From Paracoccaceae bacterium (lineage in GTDB: Bacteria > Pseudomonadota > Alphaproteobacteria > Rhodobacterales > Rhodobacteraceae), in NCBI GenBank assembly GCA_902631295.1, contig CACOXV010000006.1, positions 1 through 64,000 on the forward strand: a stretch of 64,000 nt of DNA. Reading direction: 5' to 3'. A program made the position numbers and the translations under genes. Under the pieces are notes generated by a model. The model worked only from the letters and a program-made list of their open reading frames with translations, was not told the origin of the DNA and made no database searches. Positions 8,284 through 16,654 of the stretch are shown here, one piece after another; within the stretch, counting starts at the first letter, position 1; each line of letters opens with the position of its first letter.

Positions 8284-9006
8284 TTACATGTTAGCTAAAG
8301 GAGTAACTTTTTTTTCATCTAATACAATAGCTTTGAACGTTTTCTTTGAATTTATATTTTCTACTGTGATTAAATCACCCTTTTGTCCAGATGCTAATGC
8401 AATACCATAGGTAGTGATCGATAATTTATTGTTACCCAAAATAACTAGGACAGTATCATTTTTATTTACATTAAACCGAAATTTTACGTGCCGCGGCTTT
8501 AAAATGGTACCTTTCGCTAAATTATTGGTGACTTTTCTGCCAAGCAGATCCTCAATCCTTGTAAAGCCCTCGAAAACTTTTTGGTTGGGCATGGAGACGA
8601 GTGCTAGATTTTCCTCGCCAATGATTTGGCCCTTTGACATATTGCTAACGATACTTACAACCTGGGATGAAGATGAAACGCCCTGTTTCTTTTCAAAAGT
8701 GTCGTTGGGTGCCACTGCGGTGGTTCGAAGAATTGATTGCCAATTTTGGCTTTTACATTTTGCTCGCACAGTTCGCCAATCATTTTGAACGTGTGGGCTG
8801 AATTCTAAGTCTTCTGTACAACTAAAAAATGCACGTCTATCAGAAGTAAGTATTTCACCTTTTATACCAACTTCTTTGAAAAATTTTGAGGCTTGGTATT
8901 TAATATCCTTACCATAAAGAATATCGCCAGCTTGAGATAACATTGGCCAAAAAGATATCAATATAAATAATAAACGATAATTAATTATGGCATATAAAAA
9001 TCTCAT
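8284..9006 (-). CDS. flgA: Flagellar P-ring assembly chaperone FlgA
   Basis: A 240-residue periplasmic chaperone for P-ring (FlgI) assembly. It has a signal peptide (hydrophobic residues 8-25) and a C-terminal SAF/ChapFlgA domain. That domain shows the motifs K-G-Q-I-I-G-E-E-N-L, L-L-G-R-K-V-x-N-N-L, G-T-I-L-K-P-R-H-V and, near the C-terminus, A-L-A-S-G-Q-K-G-D-L-I-T-V-x-N. Its start overlaps the stop of flgT by four bases (ATGA), so it belongs to the flgP-flgT-flgA-flgM-flgN operon read from the minus-strand sigma54 promoter near 10.72 kb. Confidence 0.9.
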   Translation of the reverse strand: MRFLYAIINYRLLFILISFWPMLSQAGDILYGKDIKYQASKFFKEVGIKGEILTSDRRAFFSCTEDLEFSPHVQNDWRTVRAKCKSQNWQSILRTTAVAPNDTFEKKQGVSSSSQVVSIVSNMSKGQIIGEENLALVSMPNQKVFEGFTRIEDLLGRKVTNNLAKGTILKPRHVKFRFNVNKNDTVLVILGNNKLSITTYGIALASGQKGDLITVENINSKKTFKAIVLDEKKVTPLANM

Positions 9007-10118
9007 AAGCCCTCAACAATTCTCACGGTATGACCGTCTTTGACTTCAATATTTCCTGCTTGAGAGATTAATTCTAGGAATGTCTCTGACTTTCCAAGAT
9101 CTGCTACCTTGAAATAAAATTTCTGTGTTTCAGGCGTTTCTAGAATAAAAATGTCTTTTTCTTTTATTCCATCAATTGTCCCATACTGTATAAAATATTT
9201 AGCTCTTCTTTGTTTAAGTTTGGCCCTAGTTGGCATACACTTAAGTCGGTCAAGCCGCTGGATAAGCTCAGAAATTATTACAGATGCAATTTGTTTTTTC
9301 TGAGTTTGCCAGATTTTTTTATTATTCTGAACTGGTATTCCTGTTCCAAATTTTTTTGCAATAATAAAATCGAAGTTTTCACTACCAATTTCAATAATCT
9401 GCCCGTTTCTCAAAATTTCTGAGTTAACCGCCATGCTGAGCTTTTTGTTTTGTACAAAGAAAGTTTCATTCTGAGCTTTATCTAATACAAGGTTCAAGTT
9501 TACTTGATATAAATTTTGAATATCTGAATTTGTGTCATTTTTCTCAAAGAGGGTGTAAAGATCATTATTGCTGCTTGTTGGTAGGTTGGCAGAAACAAAT
9601 GAAAGCTTGGGTTTAACGTTAGCCTTTTTTATTTCAGATTTTAGCCAATTAATATCTAAATTCATCCACGGTGGAAATTGCTGTCTGTCAAGATATAAAG
9701 CAAGGTCAACGTTAATTGCAGGTATGTTAGTATGTCGACAAAAGTCTGATATAATTTGGCTTTCACCATCATTATTGACGTCTTGTACAACAGCTTCAAT
9801 TTTCACATAGTACGATTTATTTTTTTTTTCTTCTTTTAAAATTTTATAGCTTAAAATACCTGCTTTTGAGGTTGACCTAACTTGATCAAGAAGCATTTGG
9901 CCATTTTCAATTATTGTGAAACTTGTTAACGCTTGCTCTCTATCAAAAGCAATATTTTGCAAAGCGTCTTCAATAGCGCGCTTTCTGTACTCTTTTACGT
10001 GAATATCAGATGTAATCGCCGCAAAACCTTCTGATATAACCGTAGACGCCGCCTGAACACTGCCAACAACAAATTGGAGGACGATAAGTACAATAGATAT
10101 AAACTTGATATATTTCAT
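9003..10118 (-). CDS. flgT: Flagellar H-ring protein FlgT
   Basis: A 371-residue periplasmic protein with a signal peptide (to about residue 23). Its layout matches Vibrio FlgT: an N-terminal domain with E-G-x-A-A-I and R-K-R-A-I-E-D-A-L, a central domain, and a C-terminal beta-barrel-like domain with GTIDGIKEKDIFILE. FlgT forms the H ring around the LP ring of sodium-driven Vibrio flagella, where it helps recruit MotX and MotY; a FlgT homologue is also needed by Rhodobacter sphaeroides fla1. It sits between flgP and flgA in one operon, which supports the call. Overall identity looks low, so this rests on layout plus context. Confidence 0.8.
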   Translation of the reverse strand: MKYIKFISIVLIVLQFVVGSVQAASTVISEGFAAITSDIHVKEYRKRAIEDALQNIAFDREQALTSFTIIENGQMLLDQVRSTSKAGILSYKILKEEKKNKSYYVKIEAVVQDVNNDGESQIISDFCRHTNIPAINVDLALYLDRQQFPPWMNLDINWLKSEIKKANVKPKLSFVSANLPTSSNNDLYTLFEKNDTNSDIQNLYQVNLNLVLDKAQNETFFVQNKKLSMAVNSEILRNGQIIEIGSENFDFIIAKKFGTGIPVQNNKKIWQTQKKQIASVIISELIQRLDRLKCMPTRAKLKQRRAKYFIQYGTIDGIKEKDIFILETPETQKFYFKVADLGKSETFLELISQAGNIEVKDGHTVRIVEGL

Positions 10119-10135
10119 AGCTCACAAATGACTAA

Positions 10136-10678
10136 TTAAAGAAGTCCTCGACGGTAAGATTTTAAAAGCCGATCAATGTGTGTCTGGCTGACAGATAGTT
10201 CGACCTGATATGTATCACTACCCGTAGGTTCAATTTTTACTGTTCTAGCACCCATAACGGTACCGCGAAGTGCTGCTCCCAACTTATCTGAAGTTAGTAC
10301 AGCTTCACCTACAGTGGTCTCGCCTTGGATATAAATACCATGAATTTGTTCTGTTAAACTACGGTAGGCGTCTAATTTGGCGGCACGCATAGCCATCAAT
10401 CTTCGTTGGTTTAAACTTTTAGATGGTTGAATAGCAATTGACGAAAATCCAACCGCGGTAATTGTAGGAACATAATACTTTGATGTTTCGGCGTCTCTTC
10501 GCTCATTCAGTAAACTTGTGGAACTAGTTATTCCAGCTCCTGGAGTAATTTGATTAATTCTTTCAGCATTTAAAGAGAAAGCCTGTTGGGTAAGAGGGTT
10601 TGTTATAGAACAGGCCGTCAAAAATATCGTGCTAGATACAACTAAAATAAACGGCTTCCATTTATGTACTGAGAACAT
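10136..10678 (-). CDS. flgP: Outer-membrane lipoprotein FlgP (H ring)
   Basis: A 180-residue lipoprotein with lipobox FLTAC (Cys near residue 23), so it is probably anchored in the outer membrane. The second half is an LPP20/FlgP domain: A-V-G-F-S-S-I-A-I-Q-P, then M-A-M-R-A-A-K-L-D-A-Y-R-S-L-T-E-Q, then I-x-G-E-T-T-V and a G-x-x-x-G-A-R motif, all close to Vibrio FlgP. FlgP forms an outer-membrane-associated ring of polar flagella in Vibrio and Campylobacter. It is the first gene of the minus-strand operon and has an excellent sigma54 promoter about 30 bases upstream. Confidence 0.88.
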   Translation of the reverse strand: MFSVHKWKPFILVVSSTIFLTACSITNPLTQQAFSLNAERINQITPGAGITSSTSLLNERRDAETSKYYVPTITAVGFSSIAIQPSKSLNQRRLMAMRAAKLDAYRSLTEQIHGIYIQGETTVGEAVLTSDKLGAALRGTVMGARTVKIEPTGSDTYQVELSVSQTHIDRLLKSYRRGLL

Positions 10679-10710
10679 CTTTTCATCCTTAAAATTACTT
10701 TCTCTAACAA

Positions 10711-10726
10711 AGCAACTTATGTGCCA
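10711..10726 (-). promoter_or_regulatory. Sigma54 promoter of flgP-flgT-flgA-flgM-flgN
   Basis: Read on the minus strand the site is TGGCACATAAGTTGCT, an exact match to the -24/-12 consensus with the ten-base spacing between GG and GC. It lies about 32 bases upstream of the flgP ATG. Confidence 0.88.
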
Positions 10727-10820
10727 TCCGTTTTATGGATAAAAAATTAAAATCGCCAAATAACATCGTAAGTGCTGATAAGGCTATGTAAATTGTTGAG
10801 TTACATTCCAAAATTATAAT

Positions 10821-10836
10821 TGGCACACTTAATGCT
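10821..10836 (+). promoter_or_regulatory. Sigma54 promoter of flhA operon
   Basis: TGGCACACTTAATGCT: perfect -24 element and correct spacing, with the -12 element ATGC in place of TTGC. It lies about 105 bases ahead of flhA and faces away from the flgP promoter 95 bases to its left, so the 263-base gap between the two operons is a divergent sigma54 control region. Confidence 0.78.
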
Positions 10837-10941
10837 TATATATATCAAGTACTAAGAAAAGATGAAAATAAGTTACAATTTATCAATAAAAACAGTGTTT
10901 TAGACGTTCAAAAATTTGACACAAGGCTGAAGAAACTAAGT

Positions 10942-13047
10942 ATGCAAGAAACGCAATCGATAACCTTAAAAGGCATTAGTCCAAATTTTGTTAACTCACT
11001 GTTACCATTTGGGATAATAGCTCTTGTAGCAATGCTGGTATTACCGCTTCCCATTGCTTTACTAGATACCTTTTTTGTTTTGAATATCACCTTATCGCTG
11101 TTGATCCTAATGGTTGCGATGCATACGCATCGGCCTTTAGATTTTTCTTCTTTTCCAAACCTTCTCCTCATTGCTACGGTACTGCGCCTGGGCCTTAATG
11201 TAGCGTCTACTAGAATTGTTTTAAAAGATGGGCATACAGGTCCAGATGCAGCTGGAAAAGTTATTGAGGCTTTCGGTGAGTTTATCGTCTCAGGGAACTA
11301 TGCAGTCGGTATCTTCGTTTTCTCGATCCTGGTCATTATCAACCTTGTCGTGATAACGAAAGGAGCTGGGCGTGTCTCCGAGGTATCGGCGCGTTTTACT
11401 CTCGACGCACTCCCTGGAAAACAAATGGCAATTGATGCGGATTTAAATGCAGGCATTCTGACTCCGGATGAGGCAAAAGCACGAAGAGAAGAAGTTACTA
11501 AGGAAGCGGATTTTTATGGCTCTATGGATGGTGCGTCAAAATTTGTTAAAGGGGATGCGATAGCCGGTATTTTAATTCTACTCGTAAACATTATCGGCGG
11601 CTTAATAATCGGTCTTGTTCAACATGATTTGCCGATTGGTCAAGCTGCAGAAGCTTACCTTCTTCTTTCTATTGGTGATGGATTAGTCGCTCAAATACCT
11701 TCTTTATTGTTATCAATAGCTACAGCAATTATTGTTACAAGAGTGTCGTCGGCCCAAAATATGTCTGAACACATAACAAAGCAGGTCAACCTATCTGCCG
11801 CATGGATGCCTACATCTCTAGTTATTCTTGCTCTTGGATTAGTTCCAGGTATGCCCAATCAACTATTTCTCTTATTTGCTGCAATTGCAGGCATATTAGC
11901 CTTCTTATCGCGAAGAAAAGAGCAATCATTGATGAACGAAAGTGATGAAGAATCAGAGTCTGAAAGTGAAGACGAGACCTCTGATTTTGACGTCAATTCG
12001 GTTAAAGATGCATCAAAAATTTCCCTAAATATAGGCTATGGGTTAGTGAGCCTAGTGTCTAAAGAGAACGAAGATAGTCTCGTTCCCAGCGTAACTAAAT
12101 TACGTAAGGAAATTTCGAAGCGATTAGGTTTTGTAATTCCTGGTATAAGAATTAGAGATGATGTAGATTTGGAACCTTCTCAATACCAAATCAAGATTGG
12201 GGAGAAAATTGTAGCTGATGATCTCATTTTCTACGATAAAATCTTAGCCATACCAGGAGACGACGTGCAAGTTGAGCTTGTTGGTACAAAAGTCACGGAG
12301 CCATCTTTCGGAGTTGAGGCCTACTGGATTGAGCCTGAGCTAGCAAACGATGCAAAATCAAAAGGTTACGTTACAATCGATCCCACGTCAGTATTAATCA
12401 CCCACGTTGGTCAGGTGTTGAATAACTTTTCTGCTGAACTTTTGGGGCAGGATGAAGTCCAAGACTTGCTTGACAATTTGGAGTCTTCACATCCAAACCT
12501 CGTACAGTCTGTCGTGCCCAAGTTGGTTCCTTTGCATCAGTTAACTAGCATATTGCAAAATCTACTAAGTGAAGCTGTTCCAATCTCAGATTTGCAGGTA
12601 ATACTTACTGAGCTTGGCGGTTTGAATATTCAAAAAATGTCTAACGATGATATTTCAGAAGCAATTCGACCTAAATTAATACCGCTTTTAATCCAAAGGC
12701 TAACTAAATTTAAAGATACACTTCCTTTGATTACTTTAGCTCCAGAACTAGAGCAAATGATCCTAACTGCGGTCCGGCAGAACCCAGATGAAAAAATGCT
12801 ACTGCTTGATGGTGCCTTAGCAAAAAAGATCTTGCAAAACCTTAATGACGCAACAGAAACACTAAGTCGCGAAAACAAGGCAATTTTTCTCATAGTAGCG
12901 CCACAAATCCGACGCCATGTTGCTCAATTTGTTCGGGCTCAACTTTCGGCTGTAAATGTTCTAAGCTTTACTGAACTACCCGAAAACCGTAGTGTAGAAA
13001 TAGCTTACACAGTTGGTGGAACTGATACTTCGGAAGAAACCGAGTAA
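10942..13047 (+). CDS. flhA: Flagellar export gate protein FlhA
   Basis: A 701-residue core component of the flagellar type III export gate. The N-terminal half has about eight membrane helices. The cytoplasmic FHIPEP loop is visible near residues 145-205 (RVSEVSARFTLDALPGKQM, then D-A-D-L-N-A-G-I-L and F-Y-G-S-M-D-G-A). The C-terminal half is the cytoplasmic nonameric ring domain that docks chaperone-substrate complexes. A short acidic linker (E/S/D-rich) lies near residues 332-352. It leads an operon with flhF, flhG and fliA. The other export genes (flhB, fliP, fliQ, fliR) are not in the window. Confidence 0.97.
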   Translation: MQETQSITLKGISPNFVNSLLPFGIIALVAMLVLPLPIALLDTFFVLNITLSLLILMVAMHTHRPLDFSSFPNLLLIATVLRLGLNVASTRIVLKDGHTGPDAAGKVIEAFGEFIVSGNYAVGIFVFSILVIINLVVITKGAGRVSEVSARFTLDALPGKQMAIDADLNAGILTPDEAKARREEVTKEADFYGSMDGASKFVKGDAIAGILILLVNIIGGLIIGLVQHDLPIGQAAEAYLLLSIGDGLVAQIPSLLLSIATAIIVTRVSSAQNMSEHITKQVNLSAAWMPTSLVILALGLVPGMPNQLFLLFAAIAGILAFLSRRKEQSLMNESDEESESESEDETSDFDVNSVKDASKISLNIGYGLVSLVSKENEDSLVPSVTKLRKEISKRLGFVIPGIRIRDDVDLEPSQYQIKIGEKIVADDLIFYDKILAIPGDDVQVELVGTKVTEPSFGVEAYWIEPELANDAKSKGYVTIDPTSVLITHVGQVLNNFSAELLGQDEVQDLLDNLESSHPNLVQSVVPKLVPLHQLTSILQNLLSEAVPISDLQVILTELGGLNIQKMSNDDISEAIRPKLIPLLIQRLTKFKDTLPLITLAPELEQMILTAVRQNPDEKMLLLDGALAKKILQNLNDATETLSRENKAIFLIVAPQIRRHVAQFVRAQLSAVNVLSFTELPENRSVEIAYTVGGTDTSEETE

Positions 13048-13076
13048 TCGAACATTCTGTAATGGAGGCAAAGTAA

Positions 13077-14141
13077 ATGGCGGAGATTACGGTAAGGGCA
13101 ATAGATAGTGCTCTAGCAATGGAAGAAGTTCAAAAACGTTTAGGTGATGATGCTCTTATCATTTCAACGCAGAGAATTGATGGGCAGATCGAAATTACTG
13201 CTACGGATGAAGAAGTTGTAAAGCCAAACAAAGAAACTGAACCATTAATTTTAGGCGATATTTATCGACAAGATAACTTTTCTGCTGTTTTAAATAGAAA
13301 AGTCGGAGAAGCAAGAGATAGTATGGATCTAAATACTCCGGGTGATTTATATCCTGAGGTAACCAACAGAATAGAAAAAATTTCTGAGGAAGTATCAAAA
13401 TTAAGGCTGTTGGTTGAAAATTACGATAAAGAGCCGATTGAATTTGGAACTCTAGATAAGTTACGGTTAATTGGTTTTAGACCGTCGGCATTAAATATTT
13501 TTGACGATTTATCTAATGAAACGGAGATGGCGGTCGCCGTTCGAAAGTTAGCAAAATCCTTTGTAAATGGAAAATGCAATCATTTCGAAAGTTCTGATAT
13601 CTTTATAATTGCTGGTGCAAAAGGTTCTGGAAAAAGTACTTTTGCTGATAAATTTATTTCGCTTCAAAAGAAAAATAACCAAAATAAGGAATTTATTGCG
13701 TTTTCAGACCAAAATAAAAGAAAATTGATGGCTGCGGTGAAAAATCTCAATTTGTCTAAAGACAAAAACGATAGCTCAAAGCATCAAGCTTTAATAATTG
13801 ACACCTCAAATCAAGAAATTGACTTAAATCTTATTTTAATAGATCTTTGCAAAGCCAATCCTGAAGCAAAGATTAGCGTTATTCATACGGTGCCTGTCGG
13901 TAGTAGTTACGAGCGTTTGAAAAAGGAATTTAAGATTAATTTATCAGAAAAACAGTATTGGGCCTTCACTAAATTAGATCTTTATGATCTCTCTGTGGGC
14001 GAAATAGGTGCCATGATAGAACTTGAAAATAAATGTATGTTTTTCTCGGGTATGGATAAAGTAGAAGACGGCGCATATTACTCAAAAGTCGATCAAATTG
14101 AAGCTTACCTATTAAAAAAACTTAAAGAAGAGATTTTATAG
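13077..14141 (+). CDS. flhF: Divergent FlhF, polar flagellar placement GTPase
   Basis: A 354-residue SRP-family GTPase-like protein between flhA and flhG, exactly where polarly flagellated bacteria carry flhF. The N-terminus reads like the FlhF B domain (A-M-x-E-V-x-K-R-L-G-D-D-A-L-I-I-S-T). The G domain has a P-loop GAKGSGKST near residue 180 and a TKLD motif near 298. However, the G3 motif, normally DTAGR, reads DTSNQ, and the protein is short for the family (usually 400-500 aa). FlhF places the flagellum at the pole; GTP hydrolysis by this version may be altered. FlhG starts two bases after its stop. Confidence 0.85.
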   Translation: MAEITVRAIDSALAMEEVQKRLGDDALIISTQRIDGQIEITATDEEVVKPNKETEPLILGDIYRQDNFSAVLNRKVGEARDSMDLNTPGDLYPEVTNRIEKISEEVSKLRLLVENYDKEPIEFGTLDKLRLIGFRPSALNIFDDLSNETEMAVAVRKLAKSFVNGKCNHFESSDIFIIAGAKGSGKSTFADKFISLQKKNNQNKEFIAFSDQNKRKLMAAVKNLNLSKDKNDSSKHQALIIDTSNQEIDLNLILIDLCKANPEAKISVIHTVPVGSSYERLKKEFKINLSEKQYWAFTKLDLYDLSVGEIGAMIELENKCMFFSGMDKVEDGAYYSKVDQIEAYLLKKLKEEIL

Positions 14142-14143
14142 AA

Positions 14144-14923
14144 ATGGTAGATACAATTGCAATTGCAAGTGGTAAAGGTGGTGTTGGTAAGACCTCGCTT
14201 GCTGTAAATTGTGCAGTTAAGCTCTGCTTAGACAAAAAACGGGTTGCTTTGCTTGATGCGGATTTTGGCTTAGCGAACGCTCATATAATGTTGGATCAGA
14301 AAGTTTCAGCTAGTATCAGTGATCTCTTGGATGGTACCGGTAAAATTGATAAGTTGATACATGACACACCCTCTGGGCTTAAGTTGATACCAGGTGGTTC
14401 GGGCGTCTTAGAATTGATGAATATTGATAGTAAGAAGCGCTGGGAAGTAATAAAATCTCTAGATTATATAGAAAATGAAATTGATTTTCTTTTTGTGGAT
14501 ACGCCTGCAGGTGCTTCGGATTCTAGTGTGGAGTTTGCCGCAGCATGTGACAAAATTATAATTGTTTTAGTTGGCGAGCCCACCAGTTTTATGGATGCGT
14601 ATGCATTTATAAAAGCTTTAAATTTTGAAAAGAAGGTGGAAAGAGTTTCTATAGTGGTCAATATGGCTAAAGATGCGAAGGATGCTAACAATAGCTTTAA
14701 GAGTTTTCAGAAAATCGTATCACAGTTTTTAGATGTTGAACTCATTAATCTGGGTTGGCTTCCGAATAGCAAACTTGTTGCTGGCTCAATCTTAACAAGA
14801 AAACCATTTATTCTAAATAGTAATGGGGACGCGCAATTAAACGCACGACTATCAGAAATAGTGACGAATACAGAACGTGTGCAGTCTTTTCAAACAAATA
14901 GCGTTAGATTTTTTGATAAATGA
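14144..14923 (+). CDS. flhG: FlhG/FleN, MinD-like flagellar number regulator
   Basis: A 259-residue ParA/MinD-family ATPase. The deviant Walker A motif GKGGVGKT is at residues 10-17, followed by A-L-L-D-A-D-F-G-L-A-N-A and a Walker B-like F-V-D-T-P-A-G near residue 117. FlhG restrains FlhF to keep flagellar number low, and in Pseudomonas FleN also antagonises the sigma54 activator FleQ, so it could link this operon to the activator at 5.4-6.5 kb. Spacing of two bases from flhF implies coupled expression. fliA follows 16 bases later. Confidence 0.93.
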   Translation: MVDTIAIASGKGGVGKTSLAVNCAVKLCLDKKRVALLDADFGLANAHIMLDQKVSASISDLLDGTGKIDKLIHDTPSGLKLIPGGSGVLELMNIDSKKRWEVIKSLDYIENEIDFLFVDTPAGASDSSVEFAAACDKIIIVLVGEPTSFMDAYAFIKALNFEKKVERVSIVVNMAKDAKDANNSFKSFQKIVSQFLDVELINLGWLPNSKLVAGSILTRKPFILNSNGDAQLNARLSEIVTNTERVQSFQTNSVRFFDK

Positions 14924-14939
14924 AACAGGTAAAACTCTG

Positions 14940-15647
14940 ATGCACGGCTACACGCAAAAATCTGATGATAAAAACGAGCTCATAAACAAAAATATGAGTA
15001 TCGTTAAAAAGATCGCATATTATTATTTGGGACGTGTACACCAAGTTGTGGAGATTGAAGATTTACTTCAAATTGGAATGGTTGGTCTGATTGAAGCAGC
15101 ACATAACTATCAACCACATGAAGGTGTTGTATTTGAAAATTATGCACGCTTGCGTGTTAAGGGGGCGATAATTGACTTTCTACGAAAGTCATCGAATTTA
15201 TGCAGAGGTACTATCAAGAGAAAGCAGGATTTTGATAAGGCAAGTAGAAAATTAGAGATTGAGCACAAGCGGCTGCCACAGGCCGAAGAAGTAGCTTCGG
15301 AATTAAAAATTGAAGTATCTGAATTAATGTCGTGGAAACATGATTTTGCCGCGAGCAAACATCAAAGCATAGAAGAAGCTACAGAAGCGTATGGTGATTT
15401 CTTATTCTCAGGTGATCCAAGTGTTGAAGAGAAGATTTTGAATGGGGAGTTAAAAGGTATATTGCGAGAGAATATAGAGCGTTTGAATAAACAGCAATTA
15501 CTCGTTTTGCAACTATACTATGTTGAAGAGCTTAATGTGTATGAAATTGCCGAGGTACTTTCAGTTTCAACTGGTAGGGTTTCGCAAATTAAATCAGCAG
15601 CAGTAAAAGCCTTGCGCGAATTAATTGAGAGCCAAGTTAATGCGTGA
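14940..15647 (+). CDS. fliA: Flagellar sigma factor FliA (sigma28)
   Basis: A 235-residue sigma70-family factor that transcribes late flagellar genes such as flagellin once FlgM is exported. Region 2 is seen near residues 20-65 (E-I-E-D-L-L-Q-I-G-M-V-G-L-I-E-A and F-E-N-Y-A-R-L-R-V-K-G-A-I-I-D). Region 4 with its helix-turn-helix is near 180-230 (Y-E-I-A-E-V-L-S-V-S-T-G-R-V-S-Q-I). ATG 14940 is chosen over the GTG at 14877, which would overlap flhG and add a non-homologous extension. It closes the flhA-flhF-flhG operon, and its stop overlaps the next small gene. Confidence 0.93.
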   Translation: MHGYTQKSDDKNELINKNMSIVKKIAYYYLGRVHQVVEIEDLLQIGMVGLIEAAHNYQPHEGVVFENYARLRVKGAIIDFLRKSSNLCRGTIKRKQDFDKASRKLEIEHKRLPQAEEVASELKIEVSELMSWKHDFAASKHQSIEEATEAYGDFLFSGDPSVEEKILNGELKGILRENIERLNKQQLLVLQLYYVEELNVYEIAEVLSVSTGRVSQIKSAAVKALRELIESQVNA

Positions 15648-16062
15648 CATTGAGCATGGAAAGCCAATTAAAGAATTTTCATTACATTTAACGTTGTTAA
15701 GCAGTGATATAGTGAAGAGTAGTGTGCGAGATACTTCGAAAATATCGGTATCATGCGATATTTCAGAAATTCCAAAGGTAAATTGTACAGTAATTTTTTC
15801 GCGGCAAAACCAAGACCTTGGCCCAATAGGATCAATTAAGTTTTCAAAAAATCGACCGGTTGCTTCTGCTTTTATAAATTTATCAGAAATTAGTTTTGAT
15901 GAATTAAAAGATTTATTATGTTTGCCTAACTCACCACGTCCAGCTTCTTTTTTTCTAAAAACCTCAAAATACTTAGAGGGTAATAATGGTGAAGGAACAA
16001 TGAGAAATTCTGGTCTCTCTCTCGAAATTTATGACTTGAGCTGGCGATATCCGATTTTATAG
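15640..16062 (+). CDS. Unrecognised protein coupled to fliA
   Basis: A 140-residue protein of no recognised family. ATG 15640 overlaps the fliA stop by eight bases, so translation is probably coupled and the gene belongs to the flhA-fliA operon. It has no signal peptide or membrane segment, and is predicted to be beta-rich with a central proline-containing loop (L-P-N-S-P-R-P). Position suggests a flagellar assembly or regulatory role; nothing in the sequence confirms it. Confidence 0.65.
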   Translation: MRDIEHGKPIKEFSLHLTLLSSDIVKSSVRDTSKISVSCDISEIPKVNCTVIFSRQNQDLGPIGSIKFSKNRPVASAFINLSEISFDELKDLLCLPNSPRPASFFLKTSKYLEGNNGEGTMRNSGLSLEIYDLSWRYPIL

Positions 16063-16127
16063 TTGGTTTTCATATATAAAAACCTGAATTGCCAACTCCG
16101 ATGAACCATACTGTAGAATCTCGCTAC

Positions 16128-16583
16128 TCATTCGGAATTTAATTTTGCGTTACCCGCTTTTATCAAGTTTTTTGCTTCTTTTTCTTCTATTTCGACAATT
16201 GTGTCTTTTGCAATTTTCTTCCCATCAATCGTAGTTTCTTTTAGAATTAAAATTTCGATTTTTACCTCTGGGGTATCTTCATCGAAAAGACTATCATAAT
16301 CGTTATAATCATCGTCGTCTAATCCATCAAAAATATCTGTATCCTCAATCTCGCTTAAAGCTGATATGTACGGATCATGTAGCGCAACGTACAATTTTTT
16401 TCTTAAAATCCAGCTTTGAGCTGCCAATAAACCAAGTCGTTTGTGGAAATCTTTTTCTACTTTAAGCTCGCTTTTTACTTCCTCTAACGCTGCTGCAAAA
16501 GAAAAATTTGCGTATTTTACAAGTGTCTCGTTACGATCTGCTAAGGTATATGGCGTAAGAACTTCTTCTTTTTGATCTTCCAT
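16128..16583 (-). CDS. Unrecognised acidic protein, divergent from flgB
   Basis: A 151-residue strongly acidic protein. The first 80 residues look helical, residues 95-112 are an Asp-rich low-complexity linker, and the last 45 residues form a small beta-containing module. The pattern of that module (E-I-L-I-L-K-E-T-T-x-D-G-K-K-I-x-K-D-T-I-V-E-I-x-E-K-E-A-K-N-L-I-x-A-G) resembles short modules seen in some phage structural proteins. A TGGAGAG ribosome site precedes the ATG. A minus-strand sigma54-like promoter just upstream suggests it is part of the flagellar regulon. Product unknown. Confidence 0.65.
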   Translation of the reverse strand: MEDQKEEVLTPYTLADRNETLVKYANFSFAAALEEVKSELKVEKDFHKRLGLLAAQSWILRKKLYVALHDPYISALSEIEDTDIFDGLDDDDYNDYDSLFDEDTPEVKIEILILKETTIDGKKIAKDTIVEIEEKEAKNLIKAGNAKLNSE

Positions 16584-16601
16584 TTTAACTCTCCATCATG
16601 T

Positions 16602-16617
16602 TGGCACACTACTTGCA
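16602..16617 (+). promoter_or_regulatory. Sigma54 promoter of flgBCD
   Basis: TGGCACACTACTTGCA fits the -24/-12 consensus exactly, with ten bases between GG and GC. Because transcription should start near 16628, the ATG at 16598 cannot be the flgB start. The site overlaps a minus-strand sigma54-like element. Confidence 0.87.
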
Positions 16618-16629
16618 ATATTTGAACCA
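16614..16629 (-). promoter_or_regulatory. Possible minus-strand sigma54 promoter of the acidic gene
   Basis: On the minus strand this reads TGGTTCAAATATTGCA: GG and GC have the right ten-base spacing and the -12 TTGCA is perfect, while the -24 TGGTTC has two mismatches to TGGCAC. It shares its palindromic GC with the plus-strand flgB promoter. The predicted start near 16603 leaves a leader of about 20 bases carrying the TGGAGAG ribosome site of the gene starting at 16583. Confidence 0.5.
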
Positions 16630-16654
16630 AATCAACGCAAATTTGGACAAAAAA

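Noticed and set aside
16598-16654. ATG at 16598 as the start of flgB
   Set aside because: It lies inside the sigma54 promoter and upstream of the predicted transcript start, and the added residues do not match FlgB N-termini.
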